Origin: Bin87 sp965219925 | Lineage (GTDB): Bacteria > Chloroflexota > Dehalococcoidia > Lucifugimonadales > UBA3495 | NCBI GenBank assembly: GCA_965219925.1 | Contig: OZ244795.1 | Span: 1,116,001 to 1,180,000 of the forward strand | Direction: 5' to 3' | Length of the DNA stretch: 64,000 bases | In this document: in pieces, positions 7,634-15,850 of the stretch | Layout: each line of letters starts with the position of its first letter | Numbering within the stretch: position 1 is the stretch's first letter | Made by a program: the position numbers and the translations under genes | Notes under the pieces: generated by a model | The model's database searches: none | What the model saw: only the letters and a program-made list of their open reading frames with translations | What the model was told of the DNA's origin: nothing

Positions 7634-8173
7634 TTAAGCCGCCTGAGCGCGAACACTCAAACGCATTCGGTCCAGCGCCGAACTGGTGCTGCCATCCAGC
7701 AGCCGGTCGCCGATCTGGATGATCAATCCACCCAGCAAACTCTCATCCACGCGCGTGGTAATGATGATATCGCGGCCGGCTAGCTGCGAAACGAACCGGT
7801 TGATGCGCTCCAGCTCGTCGTCCGTTAGCGGAACTGCCGCCGTAACTTCCACGCGCTGCCGACCCAGATGCTCATCGAGCAACTGAGAATAGCCCGCCTG
7901 CACGTCGCCAATGGCGTCAACCCCGCTGCGGCTTACCAGCAGCGATACCAGGTTGCGCACCAAGGGATGCGTTTCCGTAAGGACGGCCTCAATGGCGGCA
8001 ACCTTGCGCTCAGTGGGAACTTCGGCGTGTTTCAGAAACAGCGCAAATTCCTCATCCTGAAGCACGTCGGAAGCCAGGCGCAAGTCCTGGTCCCATTGCT
8101 CCACCTGCTCGTTTTCCAGCGCCAACTCAAAGATGGCCTGGGCGTAGCGCTGCCCCGACAATCGGTTTGCCAC
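7634..8173 (-). CDS. atpH: F1Fo ATP synthase subunit delta
   Basis: A 179-residue peripheral stalk/OSCP subunit. The N-terminal RLSGQRYAQAIFELALE and the C-terminal SLLGGLIIQIGDRLLDGSTS segments are typical of the AtpH family. It connects the b stalk to the top of F1. It sits between atpF and atpA, the usual order. Confidence 0.95.
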   Translation of the reverse strand: MANRLSGQRYAQAIFELALENEQVEQWDQDLRLASDVLQDEEFALFLKHAEVPTERKVAAIEAVLTETHPLVRNLVSLLVSRSGVDAIGDVQAGYSQLLDEHLGRQRVEVTAAVPLTDDELERINRFVSQLAGRDIIITTRVDESLLGGLIIQIGDRLLDGSTSSALDRMRLSVRAQAA

Positions 8174-8271
8174 GGCTTTGCTGCCTCCCTCTAACTCTCT
8201 CGCCGGCGCCGGAGTGCGGTCACGGATGACTGCGCCAACCTGCGCCGACGGACGTGTTGTTGACGGATCGA

Positions 8272-8775
8272 CTAACTCCGGCGGAGCGCCTGCTCGCCTT
8301 CAGCCAATACCTGGTCGATGATTTCCTGATGGGCTTGCCGGTCCACCGTGCGGCGAATAATCCGCTCGGCGGCGGTGATGGCCAGGTCGCCAAAGGCTGA
8401 GCGTACTTCGTCGATGGCGGCATCCCTTTCCCGCGCAATGTCGGAGCGGGCGCGCTCGCCAAACTCTTCTGCGGACTGGCGCGCCCGAGCCATCTCTTCC
8501 TCGCGAAAACGGTCGGCTGCTTCCCGGGCCTGATCCAGCAGGCGCTGGCCTTCCCGGCGAGCATCGTTAATCTCATCTTCGATGGCCGAACGCGACGTTG
8601 CGGCTTCCTCGCGCGCTCGATCTGCCGCCGCCAGACTCTCCCGGATGGTATCCACCCGGGTGTCCAGCGCATTGAGCAAAGGACGATAGGCGAAAACGCC
8701 GAGCAGGATCAGCAGGACAATGTAGTTGATCAGATAACTGATCAACGAGGGCACATTCAAGCCCAGTTCTGCCAT
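8272..8775 (-). CDS. atpF: F1Fo ATP synthase subunit b
   Basis: A 167-residue protein with one N-terminal membrane helix (about residues 8-28, LISYLINYIVLLILLGVFAY) and a long charged coiled coil (EAATSRSAIEDEINDARREG and beyond). Only one b gene is present, so the peripheral stalk is probably a b homodimer rather than b/b'. It starts 4 nt after the atpE stop codon. Confidence 0.95.
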   Translation of the reverse strand: MAELGLNVPSLISYLINYIVLLILLGVFAYRPLLNALDTRVDTIRESLAAADRAREEAATSRSAIEDEINDARREGQRLLDQAREAADRFREEEMARARQSAEEFGERARSDIARERDAAIDEVRSAFGDLAITAAERIIRRTVDRQAHQEIIDQVLAEGEQALRRS

Positions 8776-8779
8776 GTTA

Positions 8780-9067
8780 CTACACCACGAAGAGCAGGAT
8801 TACAGCGACAATTAGCGAATAAATACCCAACGCTTCTGCGAAGGCGATGGCCAGAATCATGTTGGTGGTAACTGCGCCGGCGGCTTCCGGGTTGCGCCCG
8901 ATGGCTCCCATCGCTCCCGCGCCCAGGATGCCGATGCCAACGCCCGGGCCGATGACGCCGATGCCGATCGCCAGGCCGGCCGCCAGGAACTTGGCGCCTT
9001 CCTCGCTCAGCGCCGCCTGCGCGCCCAACGACATGATTGTCGCGATCATTGAAAGATCAATTGCCAT
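8780..9067 (-). CDS. atpE: F1Fo ATP synthase subunit c
   Basis: A 95-residue proteolipid with two membrane helices. Helix 1 has the glycine-rich GIGVIGPGVGIGILGAGAMG, the polar loop is IGRNPEA, and helix 2 carries the ion-binding Glu in FAEALGIYS. The Gln found in helix 1 of sodium-binding rings (P-x-x-x-Q) is Ile here, and the Ser/Thr pair after the Glu is Ala-Leu. This indicates a proton-coupled ring (inference from known Na+ c-ring residues). Confidence 0.95.
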   Translation of the reverse strand: MAIDLSMIATIMSLGAQAALSEEGAKFLAAGLAIGIGVIGPGVGIGILGAGAMGAIGRNPEAAGAVTTNMILAIAFAEALGIYSLIVAVILLFVV

Positions 9068-9180
9068 TGTTGAGAATCCTCCGTTTTGATTGTGGCCCGA
9101 TATTTCTAACCGCTCGCTGGTCGCCCTCCGGGCAGGGGAGCGGATCTGCGCGGGTTTCAGACGCAGTTGTTGTTCGCCGT

Positions 9181-10245
9181 CTAATGCTCCTCGTGGCTAA
9201 CTGCAACCGACAGGAATATAAGGGTCAGTCCGGCGAAGATTACCGACTGGACCAGGCCCACCAGCAACTCCAGTCCGAATACGAACTGCGTCGCCACGAA
9301 CGGCACCAGGAACGTAATCATCACCACCAGAATCTCGCCAGCCGTCATATTTCCGAACAGCCGGAACGTGAACGAAACGACTCGCACCAGCTCGGAGATC
9401 AACTCCAGGAGACCCACAAACACGTTGATGATTCCAGACGGCCTCCCTCGAAGAATATCGCCGAAGGCGAAGAATTTTTTGAGGTAACCAAAATTATGGG
9501 TGCGAAAACCCCAGTATTCGACGAACACAAACGATATCAGCGCCAGTGCCAGCGGCAGGTTCAGGTCGGTGCCGGCAGGACGCAGCAGGTGGGCCTTGAT
9601 TTCAAACCCGTGATCGCCGCCAACCCCATAGCCGATAGCCTGGTAAATAGGGATCAGGAAAATGGCCAGCCAGGCGTTGAACAGCACAAAGAAGAAGATG
9701 GTGGCCACGATGGGGAATGTCCGGCGGGCCATGTTGGGGCCCAGGATGCTCACCGAGAAACTGAGCACTGCTTCAAAGATTATCTCCACCAGGGCCTGCA
9801 GGCGGCTGGGTACTACCTTCGGTTTGCGCGCCGCGCCGATAAAGAACACCAGCATAACCAGGCTCACCAGCCAGGCCGACAACAACGTGTTGGTAACGGC
9901 AAACTGCATGATGCCCAGCGGTTCGCCGTGGTGGGCCTCTTCATCAGGGTGGGCGGCTTCCATGCTGCCGGATTGGGCGCTGCTTGATTCGGCGCCGGCT
10001 GATTCCGTGCTCTCCGCTTCGGCGTGGGCGGCATCGCCCGACCCCGACTCAAGCCCCAACGCGCTGTAACGGAGCGTTTTCGGGAAAATGGGCTGCGGGG
10101 GCAGGTGGATTTCGGGTTGCGGGACGAAAGGCTGGGCCGTCTCGCCGCCAAACATGCGCGAGCCGATGGCTCCTACCACAAACCCAACCACCAGGAGCAC
10201 CGCCATCCCGATGCCAAAGAGCATGAATGCCCGTTTACGCGTCAC
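9181..10245 (-). CDS. atpB: F1Fo ATP synthase subunit a
   Basis: A 354-residue membrane subunit. The essential arginine lies in SFTFRLFGNMTAGE; the C-terminal helices form the proton half channels (FGLELLVGLVQSVIFAGLTL). The N-terminal part is longer than usual, with one membrane helix followed by a low-complexity acidic/Ser/Ala linker (about residues 65-105, AHAEAESTESAGAESSSAQ) before the core. It lies 6 nt downstream of atpZ and 113 nt upstream of atpE. Confidence 0.95.
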   Translation of the reverse strand: MTRKRAFMLFGIGMAVLLVVGFVVGAIGSRMFGGETAQPFVPQPEIHLPPQPIFPKTLRYSALGLESGSGDAAHAEAESTESAGAESSSAQSGSMEAAHPDEEAHHGEPLGIMQFAVTNTLLSAWLVSLVMLVFFIGAARKPKVVPSRLQALVEIIFEAVLSFSVSILGPNMARRTFPIVATIFFFVLFNAWLAIFLIPIYQAIGYGVGGDHGFEIKAHLLRPAGTDLNLPLALALISFVFVEYWGFRTHNFGYLKKFFAFGDILRGRPSGIINVFVGLLELISELVRVVSFTFRLFGNMTAGEILVVMITFLVPFVATQFVFGLELLVGLVQSVIFAGLTLIFLSVAVSHEEH

Positions 10246-10251
10246 GACTGC

Positions 10252-10539
10252 CTAATAGCCTCCGTCAGTGTCCCCAGGGTCTCGCCGCGGCGGCGGGGAA
10301 CCCGGCGGGTTGGATCCGTAAACGGCGCGGAGCACCATCCGATACACCCCATAGAAGGCGATTACGCTGCCCAGCACGGTCCCAATCAATACAAACAATG
10401 CTACCTGGCCGCTGAGTTTCCCCAGCCATAGCCCTCCGAGAATCCCAATGACAATGCACAACGCCACGTACCATCCCAATCCGGTCAACCGGAGGGCAAC
10501 AATCAGCCAGGGCGGCATGAGTTGATGTGGGCTTGCCAT
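10252..10539 (-). CDS. atpZ: AtpZ/AtpI-like ATP synthase accessory membrane protein
   Basis: A 95-residue protein with two predicted membrane helices (LRLTGLGWYVALCIVIGIL and VALFVLIGTVLGSVIAFYGV) and a Pro/Asp-rich C-tail. It is first in the atp operon, where AtpZ/AtpI proteins (ion handling or c-ring assembly) are normally found. The start is uncertain: the ATG at 10539 would leave a very short leader from the promoter at 10555-10583, whereas the ATG at 10518 would leave about 30 nt. Confidence 0.75.
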   Translation of the reverse strand: MASPHQLMPPWLIVALRLTGLGWYVALCIVIGILGGLWLGKLSGQVALFVLIGTVLGSVIAFYGVYRMVLRAVYGSNPPGSPPPRRDPGDTDGGY

Positions 10540-10554
10540 TCATGGGCGGCGGGC

Positions 10555-10583
10555 ATATTAGCATCGGTATTCAAGCGTGTCAA
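10555..10583 (-). promoter_or_regulatory. sigma70-type promoter of the atp operon
   Basis: On the minus strand this reads TTGACA (10583-10578), a 17-base spacer, then TAATAT (10560-10555). The -35 is a perfect match, the -10 is 5 of 6, and the spacing is ideal. Transcription would start near 10548 and run into atpZ. Confidence 0.75.
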
Positions 10584-10617
10584 TGAGTCAGGCGACAGAA
10601 TGCGTAATTGCGTTTAC

Positions 10618-10654
10618 GATAACGCCCCGGCGTCAGACGTGTCGGGGCGTTATC
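10618..10654 (-). terminator. strong hairpin after the bifunctional nuclease gene
   Basis: A perfect 12-bp stem, GATAACGCCCCG (10618-10629) with CGGGGCGTTATC (10643-10654), and a 13-nt loop. It lies 35 bases beyond the nuclease stop codon and upstream of the atp promoter. There is no clear T tract on either side, so termination may be Rho-assisted. Confidence 0.55.
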
Positions 10655-10688
10655 TTATCAATACTGCTGGCAAATTCTGCTACCGAGG

Positions 10689-11231
10689 CTACTTGCGCTC
10701 GAAGTCCTCCATGTCCAGCTCGTTGATGAGGTCGGTGAAAGCGGAAAGTTTTTGCAATTCCTCTTCCGTTACGTTGGTTTCAGCAGATTCCCCACCGGGA
10801 GCGGATTGCGTTACCGGCGCTCCGGTTTCCTGGTCCATGGAGATTGCAGCTTTTTCCATCACCTCGTCGGCTACGTAGATGGGAACCTCGGCCCGCACCG
10901 CGACCGCCATGGCGTCGCTGGGGCGGGAATCAATCTCATGGGTCTGTTCCCCCACCCGGATCACCACTTTGGCGTAGAAAGTTTCGTTCTGCAGGTCGTT
11001 CACCAGGATATGATCAAATGACCCGCCCACCGACTTCACCAAATCCACCAGAAGGTCGTGGGTAAGGGGTCGTGGAACCGTCATCCCCTGCATCTTGACA
11101 GCGATTGCCTCGGCTTCAGTTGGGCCAATCCATATCAGCAGGAACAGGTTGGTCTCCAGTTCCTTAAGCACCACCACACGCTGGTAGTTCATCTGACTCA
11201 TCCGGATGCTGTCAATTACAAGTTCCCGCAT
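10689..11231 (-). CDS. bifunctional nuclease (BFN/DUF151) family protein
   Basis: A 180-residue protein starting MRELVIDSIRMSQMNYQRVV. LLIWIGPTEAEAIAVKMQG, PRPLTHDLLVDLVKSVGG and EIDSRPSDAMAVAVRAEVPI are the conserved blocks of the BFN domain (about residues 10-135). The acidic C-terminal tail (about 45 residues) is variable in this family. BFN proteins are reported to have RNase and DNase activity. The frame is open further upstream (to 11342), but the extra codons do not look like the family and the chosen ATG matches the family N-terminus. Confidence 0.85.
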   Translation of the reverse strand: MRELVIDSIRMSQMNYQRVVVLKELETNLFLLIWIGPTEAEAIAVKMQGMTVPRPLTHDLLVDLVKSVGGSFDHILVNDLQNETFYAKVVIRVGEQTHEIDSRPSDAMAVAVRAEVPIYVADEVMEKAAISMDQETGAPVTQSAPGGESAETNVTEEELQKLSAFTDLINELDMEDFERK

Positions 11232-11455
11232 CTCGCTGCACCGCTCCAATGACCACGTCCGGCACCGATTAACCGCCTGGCCTGCAATAGCGCTGCCGGT
11301 CGGCTGCGCCAATTCTACACCCCGGAGACGTAGCGGTGTCAAGCACGAACGCTACTTGCCAGAACCGTTAACCGGGCAGTTCGGCAACCGGGCTTTTTAG
11401 GAGGTTTCGCCCCGCGTGCGGTCCTTCCCGCATCAATGATCAACCGGTCTCGTAA

Positions 11456-12004
11456 TTACCGGAAACGGACCTGTTCGGTCATGTCATCCGGCGCGAAATC
11501 CCGCGATGAAGGCACATCGTTGTTGGCCGTCGCCGCCAGCGCCGATCCGGCCAGCGCGTCAATACCCTTTCGAATCGAACCGGTGGCCGCCGCCAGATCG
11601 CGCTCCAGGTTGCGCAGCGTACGCAAAGCATAGGCGTCGGCCTGATTCCGGCGGTTTTCCGCATCCTGCTCAGCCGTCTCGATAATCCGCTTGTACTTGA
11701 TCTCGGCCTCCCGCAGCATTTCTTCGGCTTTGCGGCCCAGTTCGTGTTCACTCACCCGGCTGCGAAATTCGTGCTCTATGTGCTGGCGAGCCTGCTGAGC
11801 CTCCGACATCGCCGATGACATGATGTCGTCCTTGCGAGACAGCATCTCCTCGGCCCGGTGAACCTCTTGCGGCACGGCGATGCGCAGTTGTCCTACCAGC
11901 TCGTTCAGCTTCACCCTGTCCACCATCACGCTGCCGCTGAGTGGAACCGATTTGCTGGAATCTACCAGCAGTTCGATGCGATCAATAATGTTCGTAATAT
12001 CGAT
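11456..12004 (-). CDS. coiled-coil protein downstream of coaD, probable non-standard start codon
   Basis: A 182-residue protein, mostly a charged coiled coil (IEHEFRSRVSEHELGRKAEE and beyond), like proteins annotated as ATPase or ATP synthase b-like in Chloroflexota and Firmicutes. The coding frame continues upstream of the only GTG/ATG (11929/11926) with IIDRIELLVDSS and SVPLSG, which match the conserved N-terminus of the family (LIDRLExLV...VPL). Back to the in-frame TAG at 12047-12049 there is no ATG, GTG or TTG. A GGGGG at 12014-12010 precedes ATC codons at 12007 and 12004 and an ATT at 11998. I place the start at ATC 12004 as the best guess. Function unknown. Confidence 0.6.
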   Translation of the reverse strand: MDITNIIDRIELLVDSSKSVPLSGSVMVDRVKLNELVGQLRIAVPQEVHRAEEMLSRKDDIMSSAMSEAQQARQHIEHEFRSRVSEHELGRKAEEMLREAEIKYKRIIETAEQDAENRRNQADAYALRTLRNLERDLAAATGSIRKGIDALAGSALAATANNDVPSSRDFAPDDMTEQVRFR

Positions 12005-12046
12005 GATGTCCCCCTGACGCCGGTGGTTAAGACTTGCCTCGGTTGG

Positions 12047-12535
12047 CTATTTACCCGGCGACCCATATTTTTCACGGAGAGCGCCGACCACGTTGGGCGG
12101 CACCATGCCCGAAATTTCCCCGCCCAAACGGGCAACTTCCTTCAACAGGCTGGAACTGATAAACGTGTGCGCCTGGTCGCTCATCAGTGCCACCATGTCC
12201 ACTTCCGGTTCCAGCCGGCGATTCATGAAGAACATTTGCGATTCATACTCAAAATCCGGGCTGCTCCGCAATCCCCGGATAATGGTCGCCGCGCCCTGCT
12301 CGCGGGCGTAATTCACCACCAGCCCGGAGAATGGCTGCACCACGATGTTACCGACGTGGCCTACGGCTTCACGCATCAGGGCGACTCGTTCTTCCGTAGT
12401 GAACAGCAGACTCTTCGACGGCGTATCGTAAACCGCCACGATAACGGTTCCAAAAAGTTGCGCCGACCTCTCTGCCACGTCCAGGTGTCCCATCGTTACC
12501 GGATCGAACGTACCCGGATATAGAGCGGTTACCAT
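12047..12535 (-). CDS. coaD: pantetheine-phosphate adenylyltransferase
   Basis: A 162-residue enzyme that adenylates 4'-phosphopantetheine in coenzyme A biosynthesis. The nucleotidyltransferase motif is PGTFDPVTMGHLD near the N-terminus, with IRGLRSSPDFEYESQM and the ISSSLLKEVARLGG end block. The start MVTALYPGTFDP is chosen; an ATG 15 bases upstream is less likely. It follows rsmD, the common rsmD-coaD pairing. Confidence 0.95.
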   Translation of the reverse strand: MVTALYPGTFDPVTMGHLDVAERSAQLFGTVIVAVYDTPSKSLLFTTEERVALMREAVGHVGNIVVQPFSGLVVNYAREQGAATIIRGLRSSPDFEYESQMFFMNRRLEPEVDMVALMSDQAHTFISSSLLKEVARLGGEISGMVPPNVVGALREKYGSPGK

Positions 12536-12569
12536 TCGGTGATACTCCAATTATTTTGATTGTTACCGG

Positions 12570-13121
12570 TCAGGGGGACCGATGCCGGTAGAAAGCCACC
12601 CCATTGTCGCCGTATTTGCGGCTGTCGTACAACTGCAAACCCGGCAACTCCACAGGCAACTCCCTTCTGCTGCTGTAACCTGCCACCAGGGTGGCGTCCG
12701 GAGCCAGCAACCGCGATGCCCCCATCGCTTCCAGCACAGGCGTCGGGTCTCCGAGACGGTACGGAGGATCCAGCAGAACCAGACCGTAGGTCTCGTCCCG
12801 CTGGTTCAGCCAACGCAATACGTCGGCGCAGAATACCTGCCCAGCCGCAGCGTACCCGGTAGTTTCCAGGTTTTGCTGCAGGTTCTGGCACTGGCGACGA
12901 TTCCGTTCCACGAAATCCGCCCAGGCTGCCCCACGACTGAGGGCTTCGATACCCAGGCTGCCCGTACCGGCGAACAGATCCACCGCACGTTGACCGTTAA
13001 CCTGACTGGTTTCCAGAATGTTAAATATCGCCGACCGCACCCGCTCGGTAGTGGGCCGTACGCCCTCCACCGCTGCTCCCTTAAGTCGCAGCCCGCGAGC
13101 GTCGCCGCCGGCAACGCGCAT
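12570..13121 (-). CDS. rsmD: 16S rRNA (guanine966-N2)-methyltransferase RsmD
   Basis: A 183-residue Rossmann methyltransferase. It starts MRVAGGDARGLRLKG (family pattern RIIxGxxRGRxL), then RPTTERVRSAIFNIL, the SAM loop DLFAGTGSLGIEALSRGA and the catalytic motif VLLDPPYRLG. It modifies G966 of 16S rRNA. The frame extends 24 bases further upstream, but the MRVAGG start fits the family. Confidence 0.93.
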   Translation of the reverse strand: MRVAGGDARGLRLKGAAVEGVRPTTERVRSAIFNILETSQVNGQRAVDLFAGTGSLGIEALSRGAAWADFVERNRRQCQNLQQNLETTGYAAAGQVFCADVLRWLNQRDETYGLVLLDPPYRLGDPTPVLEAMGASRLLAPDATLVAGYSSRRELPVELPGLQLYDSRKYGDNGVAFYRHRSP

Positions 13122-13324
13122 GGTGAGTGAATTGCGTGCACGCATTCTATTGCCCGTGGGCGGAACGTTGACAATTGTTGCGGTTGCAGGTTTCGGTCAA
13201 TTTTGCACCGGGCCAATGCGTGGCGATTCAGATTCCTGGCCCGCCCAGGCCCCGGACATCGCCAGTATAACGTCGAGTAATGCCCGTGGCGACATAACGC
13301 CCTGCCCGCCCGCCAGGATCATTC

Positions 13325-13439
13325 TGTCATTGCGAGGAGCACAGCGACGTGGCAATCTCGTTGAGGTTGAACACACGTCGGCAAACCGCCGTTGCTACGG
13401 CTACGGGATTGCCACGTCGCTGGCGCTCCTCGCAATGAC
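13325..13439. repeat. R1 dispersed inverted repeat
   Basis: Arms GTCATTGCGAGGAGC and GCTCCTCGCAATGAC enclose a centre with a GCAAACCGCCGTTGC hairpin. With the short R2 unit next to it, it lies in the 550-base gap between rsmD and ribF; I see no gene in that gap. Confidence 0.75.
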
Positions 13440-13446
13440 AGATTAA

Positions 13447-13484
13447 CCTCGCCCTCCGGGAGAGGGGTTGGGGGGTGAGGGCGA
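13447..13484. repeat. short R2 repeat
   Basis: Reads CCTCGCCCTCCGGGAGAGG followed by a GGTTGGGGGGTGAGGGCG tail. A degenerate R2 unit adjoining the R1 copy. Confidence 0.6.
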
Positions 13485-13671
13485 AACCCCCGTCCCCACG
13501 CTTGCCCGGCTGCCGGGCCGTGTGCTACCATCGTCCACGGTATCCAAAACGGCAGCAGATCAACCGACCGTGCCATAATCCGGTGTACCTGCCCGGTATC
13601 CGCTGACCGTCCGTAAATCCGAAACGTCTGCCAGCCGGCAGTCAATACTGATTCTGGAAAACGTAAACCCG

Positions 13672-14634
13672 ATGAGTTTTCGTCAGACGCTGGCCGACGC
13701 TGCTCCCCCGCCCGACAGTGAGACAGTCATCACCATTGGCGTCTTTGATGGCGTGCATCGTGGCCACCTTCACCTGCTGCGTCGGCTGTTTGACCTGGCG
13801 CCCCAGCCGCTGATTTCAACGGTCATCACCTTCCGGAACCACCCCGCAGAGGTCGTCAATCCCGACCGCGTGGTCAACAAGATCATCACCCCGGACGAAA
13901 AGATTGACTTGTTGTACAAAGCCGGCGTTGGCCAAGTAATCAGCCTCGAATTTACCAACGAACTTGCCAACGTGGATGCCAACGAATTTACCAGTCTGCT
14001 GGTCGATTGCCTCAAAATGCGCGGCATCGTAACCGGACCCGACTTCGCCCTGGGTCGCAACCGCAGCGGCAATCTGGAATACCTCCGTCGCCGGGGCTCT
14101 GCAATGGGCTTCTGGGTGGAAACCGTGCCTCCCCTCGAGCTCGATGGCTCCGCCGTCCGCAGCCGCCGGGTTCGCAACGCCCTCGCCGATGGCGACGTGG
14201 ACGGCGCCGAGTACCTGCTGGGCCGTCCCTACGCCACCGACGGCATCGTTGTCCACGGCGCCAAGATGGGTCGTCAGCTCGGCTTCCCCACCGCCAACAT
14301 CGTCCCCACCGCCAACTTTGTCATCCCCGCCGACGGCGTCTACGCAACCTACGCCACGGTGAACGGCGTGCGCCACATGGCGGCCACCAGCATCGGGGTT
14401 CGTCCTACGTTCGGCCTGAGCCAGCGACTCATCGAAGCCCACCTGCTGGATTTCTCCGACGACATCTACGACCGGAACCTGCGGCTGGAATTCGTGTCCC
14501 GCCTGCGGGGTCAGGAAACCTTCGACGGCATCGACGCTCTGATTGCTCAGATGAATCGGGATGTCGACCTGGCGCGTTCCACACTGGAAAAGCATGACGA
14601 GCTGGAACGCAAGGGCGAGGTAATCAGTGACTAG
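13672..14634 (+). CDS. ribF: bifunctional riboflavin kinase / FAD synthetase
   Basis: A 320-residue enzyme making FMN and FAD from riboflavin. The N-terminal adenylyltransferase domain has TIGVFDGVHRGHLHLLRRL; the C-terminal kinase domain starts around GRPYATDGIVVHGAKMGRQ and has LGFPTANIVPTANFVIPADG, GVYATYATVNG and the LLDFSDDIYDRNLRLEFV block. It overlaps tyrS by 8 bases, implying translational coupling. Confidence 0.96.
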   Translation: MSFRQTLADAAPPPDSETVITIGVFDGVHRGHLHLLRRLFDLAPQPLISTVITFRNHPAEVVNPDRVVNKIITPDEKIDLLYKAGVGQVISLEFTNELANVDANEFTSLLVDCLKMRGIVTGPDFALGRNRSGNLEYLRRRGSAMGFWVETVPPLELDGSAVRSRRVRNALADGDVDGAEYLLGRPYATDGIVVHGAKMGRQLGFPTANIVPTANFVIPADGVYATYATVNGVRHMAATSIGVRPTFGLSQRLIEAHLLDFSDDIYDRNLRLEFVSRLRGQETFDGIDALIAQMNRDVDLARSTLEKHDELERKGEVISD

Positions 14635-15850
14635 CCCGGTGCGCCTTCCCGATGACCCGTCTCTAATCACCAAGCGGGGCGTCAGCCGAATAATCTCCGA
14701 AGAGCAGTTTGTCGCCATGCTCAACGGCGGCAAACCCCTGCGGCTCAAGATGGGCTTCGACCCCAGCCGTCCCGACATCCATCTGGGCCACGTGGTGGGA
14801 CTCCGCAAGCTGCGTCAGCTACAGGACCTGGGCCATCAGGTTATCCTGATCGTGGGCGACTGGACGGCGCAAATCGGCGATCCATCGGGCCGCTCCGCCA
14901 CCCGCACCATGCTCAGCCACGCCGATGTGCTGGAAAACGCCGAATCCTACCTGCGCCAGTTCTTCAAAGTCGTTGACCGCGACCGCACCCAGGTGGAATG
15001 GCAAAGCCAGTGGTTCGGCGATTTTACCCTCGCCAACGTCATCGAGCTGACCAGCCGCTTCACCGTGGCGCAATTCCTGGAGCGCGACGACTTCGCCCGC
15101 CGCTTCGCCGAGCATCAGCCCATCGCCATCACCGAGCTGCTCTACCCACTGCTGCAAGCCTACGATTCGGTAGCCATCGAGTCCGATGTGGAATTCGGCG
15201 GCACCGACCAGATGTTCAACTTGCTGGTCGGGCGCGAGCTGCAGGGCATGATGGGCCAAACTCCCCAGCAGTGCTTCCTGATGCCCATCCTCGTCGGCAC
15301 CGACGGCGTTCAGAAAATGAGCAAGAGCCTGGGCAATTACGTAGCGCTGGAAGAACCGCCCGGCGACATGTACGGCAAAATAATGTCCCTGCCCGACGAA
15401 CTGCTGCTGCAATACTTCCAATATCTCACCGACGTGCCGGACGCCGAAATATCGGCGATGGGCGATTCCATAGCCAACGAAGAATCCAACCCCATGGACT
15501 TCAAAAAGCAGCTGGCGCGGATCATTACCGAAACCTTCCACGACGCCCCGGCCGCCCGGGCGGCCGAAACTCAATTTGAACAGGTGGTCCAGCGACGCGA
15601 CCTGCCCGACGAGATGCCCGAATACAGCCTCGCGCAGGCCGGAGACGTAGCCATCAACCGGTTGCTCGTGCAGGCCGAACTGGTCGCCAGCAACGGAGAG
15701 GCGCGGCGATTGGTGGGCCAGGGCGCGGTGGAAATCATACGGCCCGGCGGAGACCGCGTGACGATAGTGGCCGGAGACCCAACGCCACCGCTGGCCCCCG
15801 GAGACGTAATCCGCGCCGGCCGCCGCCGATTCGTCCGCCTGGTGCAGTGA
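14627..15850 (+). CDS. tyrS: tyrosyl-tRNA synthetase
   Basis: A 407-residue class I synthetase. The HIGH motif appears as HLGHV (within RPDIHLGHVVGL), the signature KMSKS as KMSKSLGNY, and a C-terminal S4 RNA-binding domain covers about the last 65 residues (INRLLVQAELVASNGEARRL). It starts at a GTG inside the end of ribF and its TGA overlaps the GTG of the following restriction-modification gene by 4 bases. Confidence 0.97.
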   Translation: MTSPVRLPDDPSLITKRGVSRIISEEQFVAMLNGGKPLRLKMGFDPSRPDIHLGHVVGLRKLRQLQDLGHQVILIVGDWTAQIGDPSGRSATRTMLSHADVLENAESYLRQFFKVVDRDRTQVEWQSQWFGDFTLANVIELTSRFTVAQFLERDDFARRFAEHQPIAITELLYPLLQAYDSVAIESDVEFGGTDQMFNLLVGRELQGMMGQTPQQCFLMPILVGTDGVQKMSKSLGNYVALEEPPGDMYGKIMSLPDELLLQYFQYLTDVPDAEISAMGDSIANEESNPMDFKKQLARIITETFHDAPAARAAETQFEQVVQRRDLPDEMPEYSLAQAGDVAINRLLVQAELVASNGEARRLVGQGAVEIIRPGGDRVTIVAGDPTPPLAPGDVIRAGRRRFVRLVQ

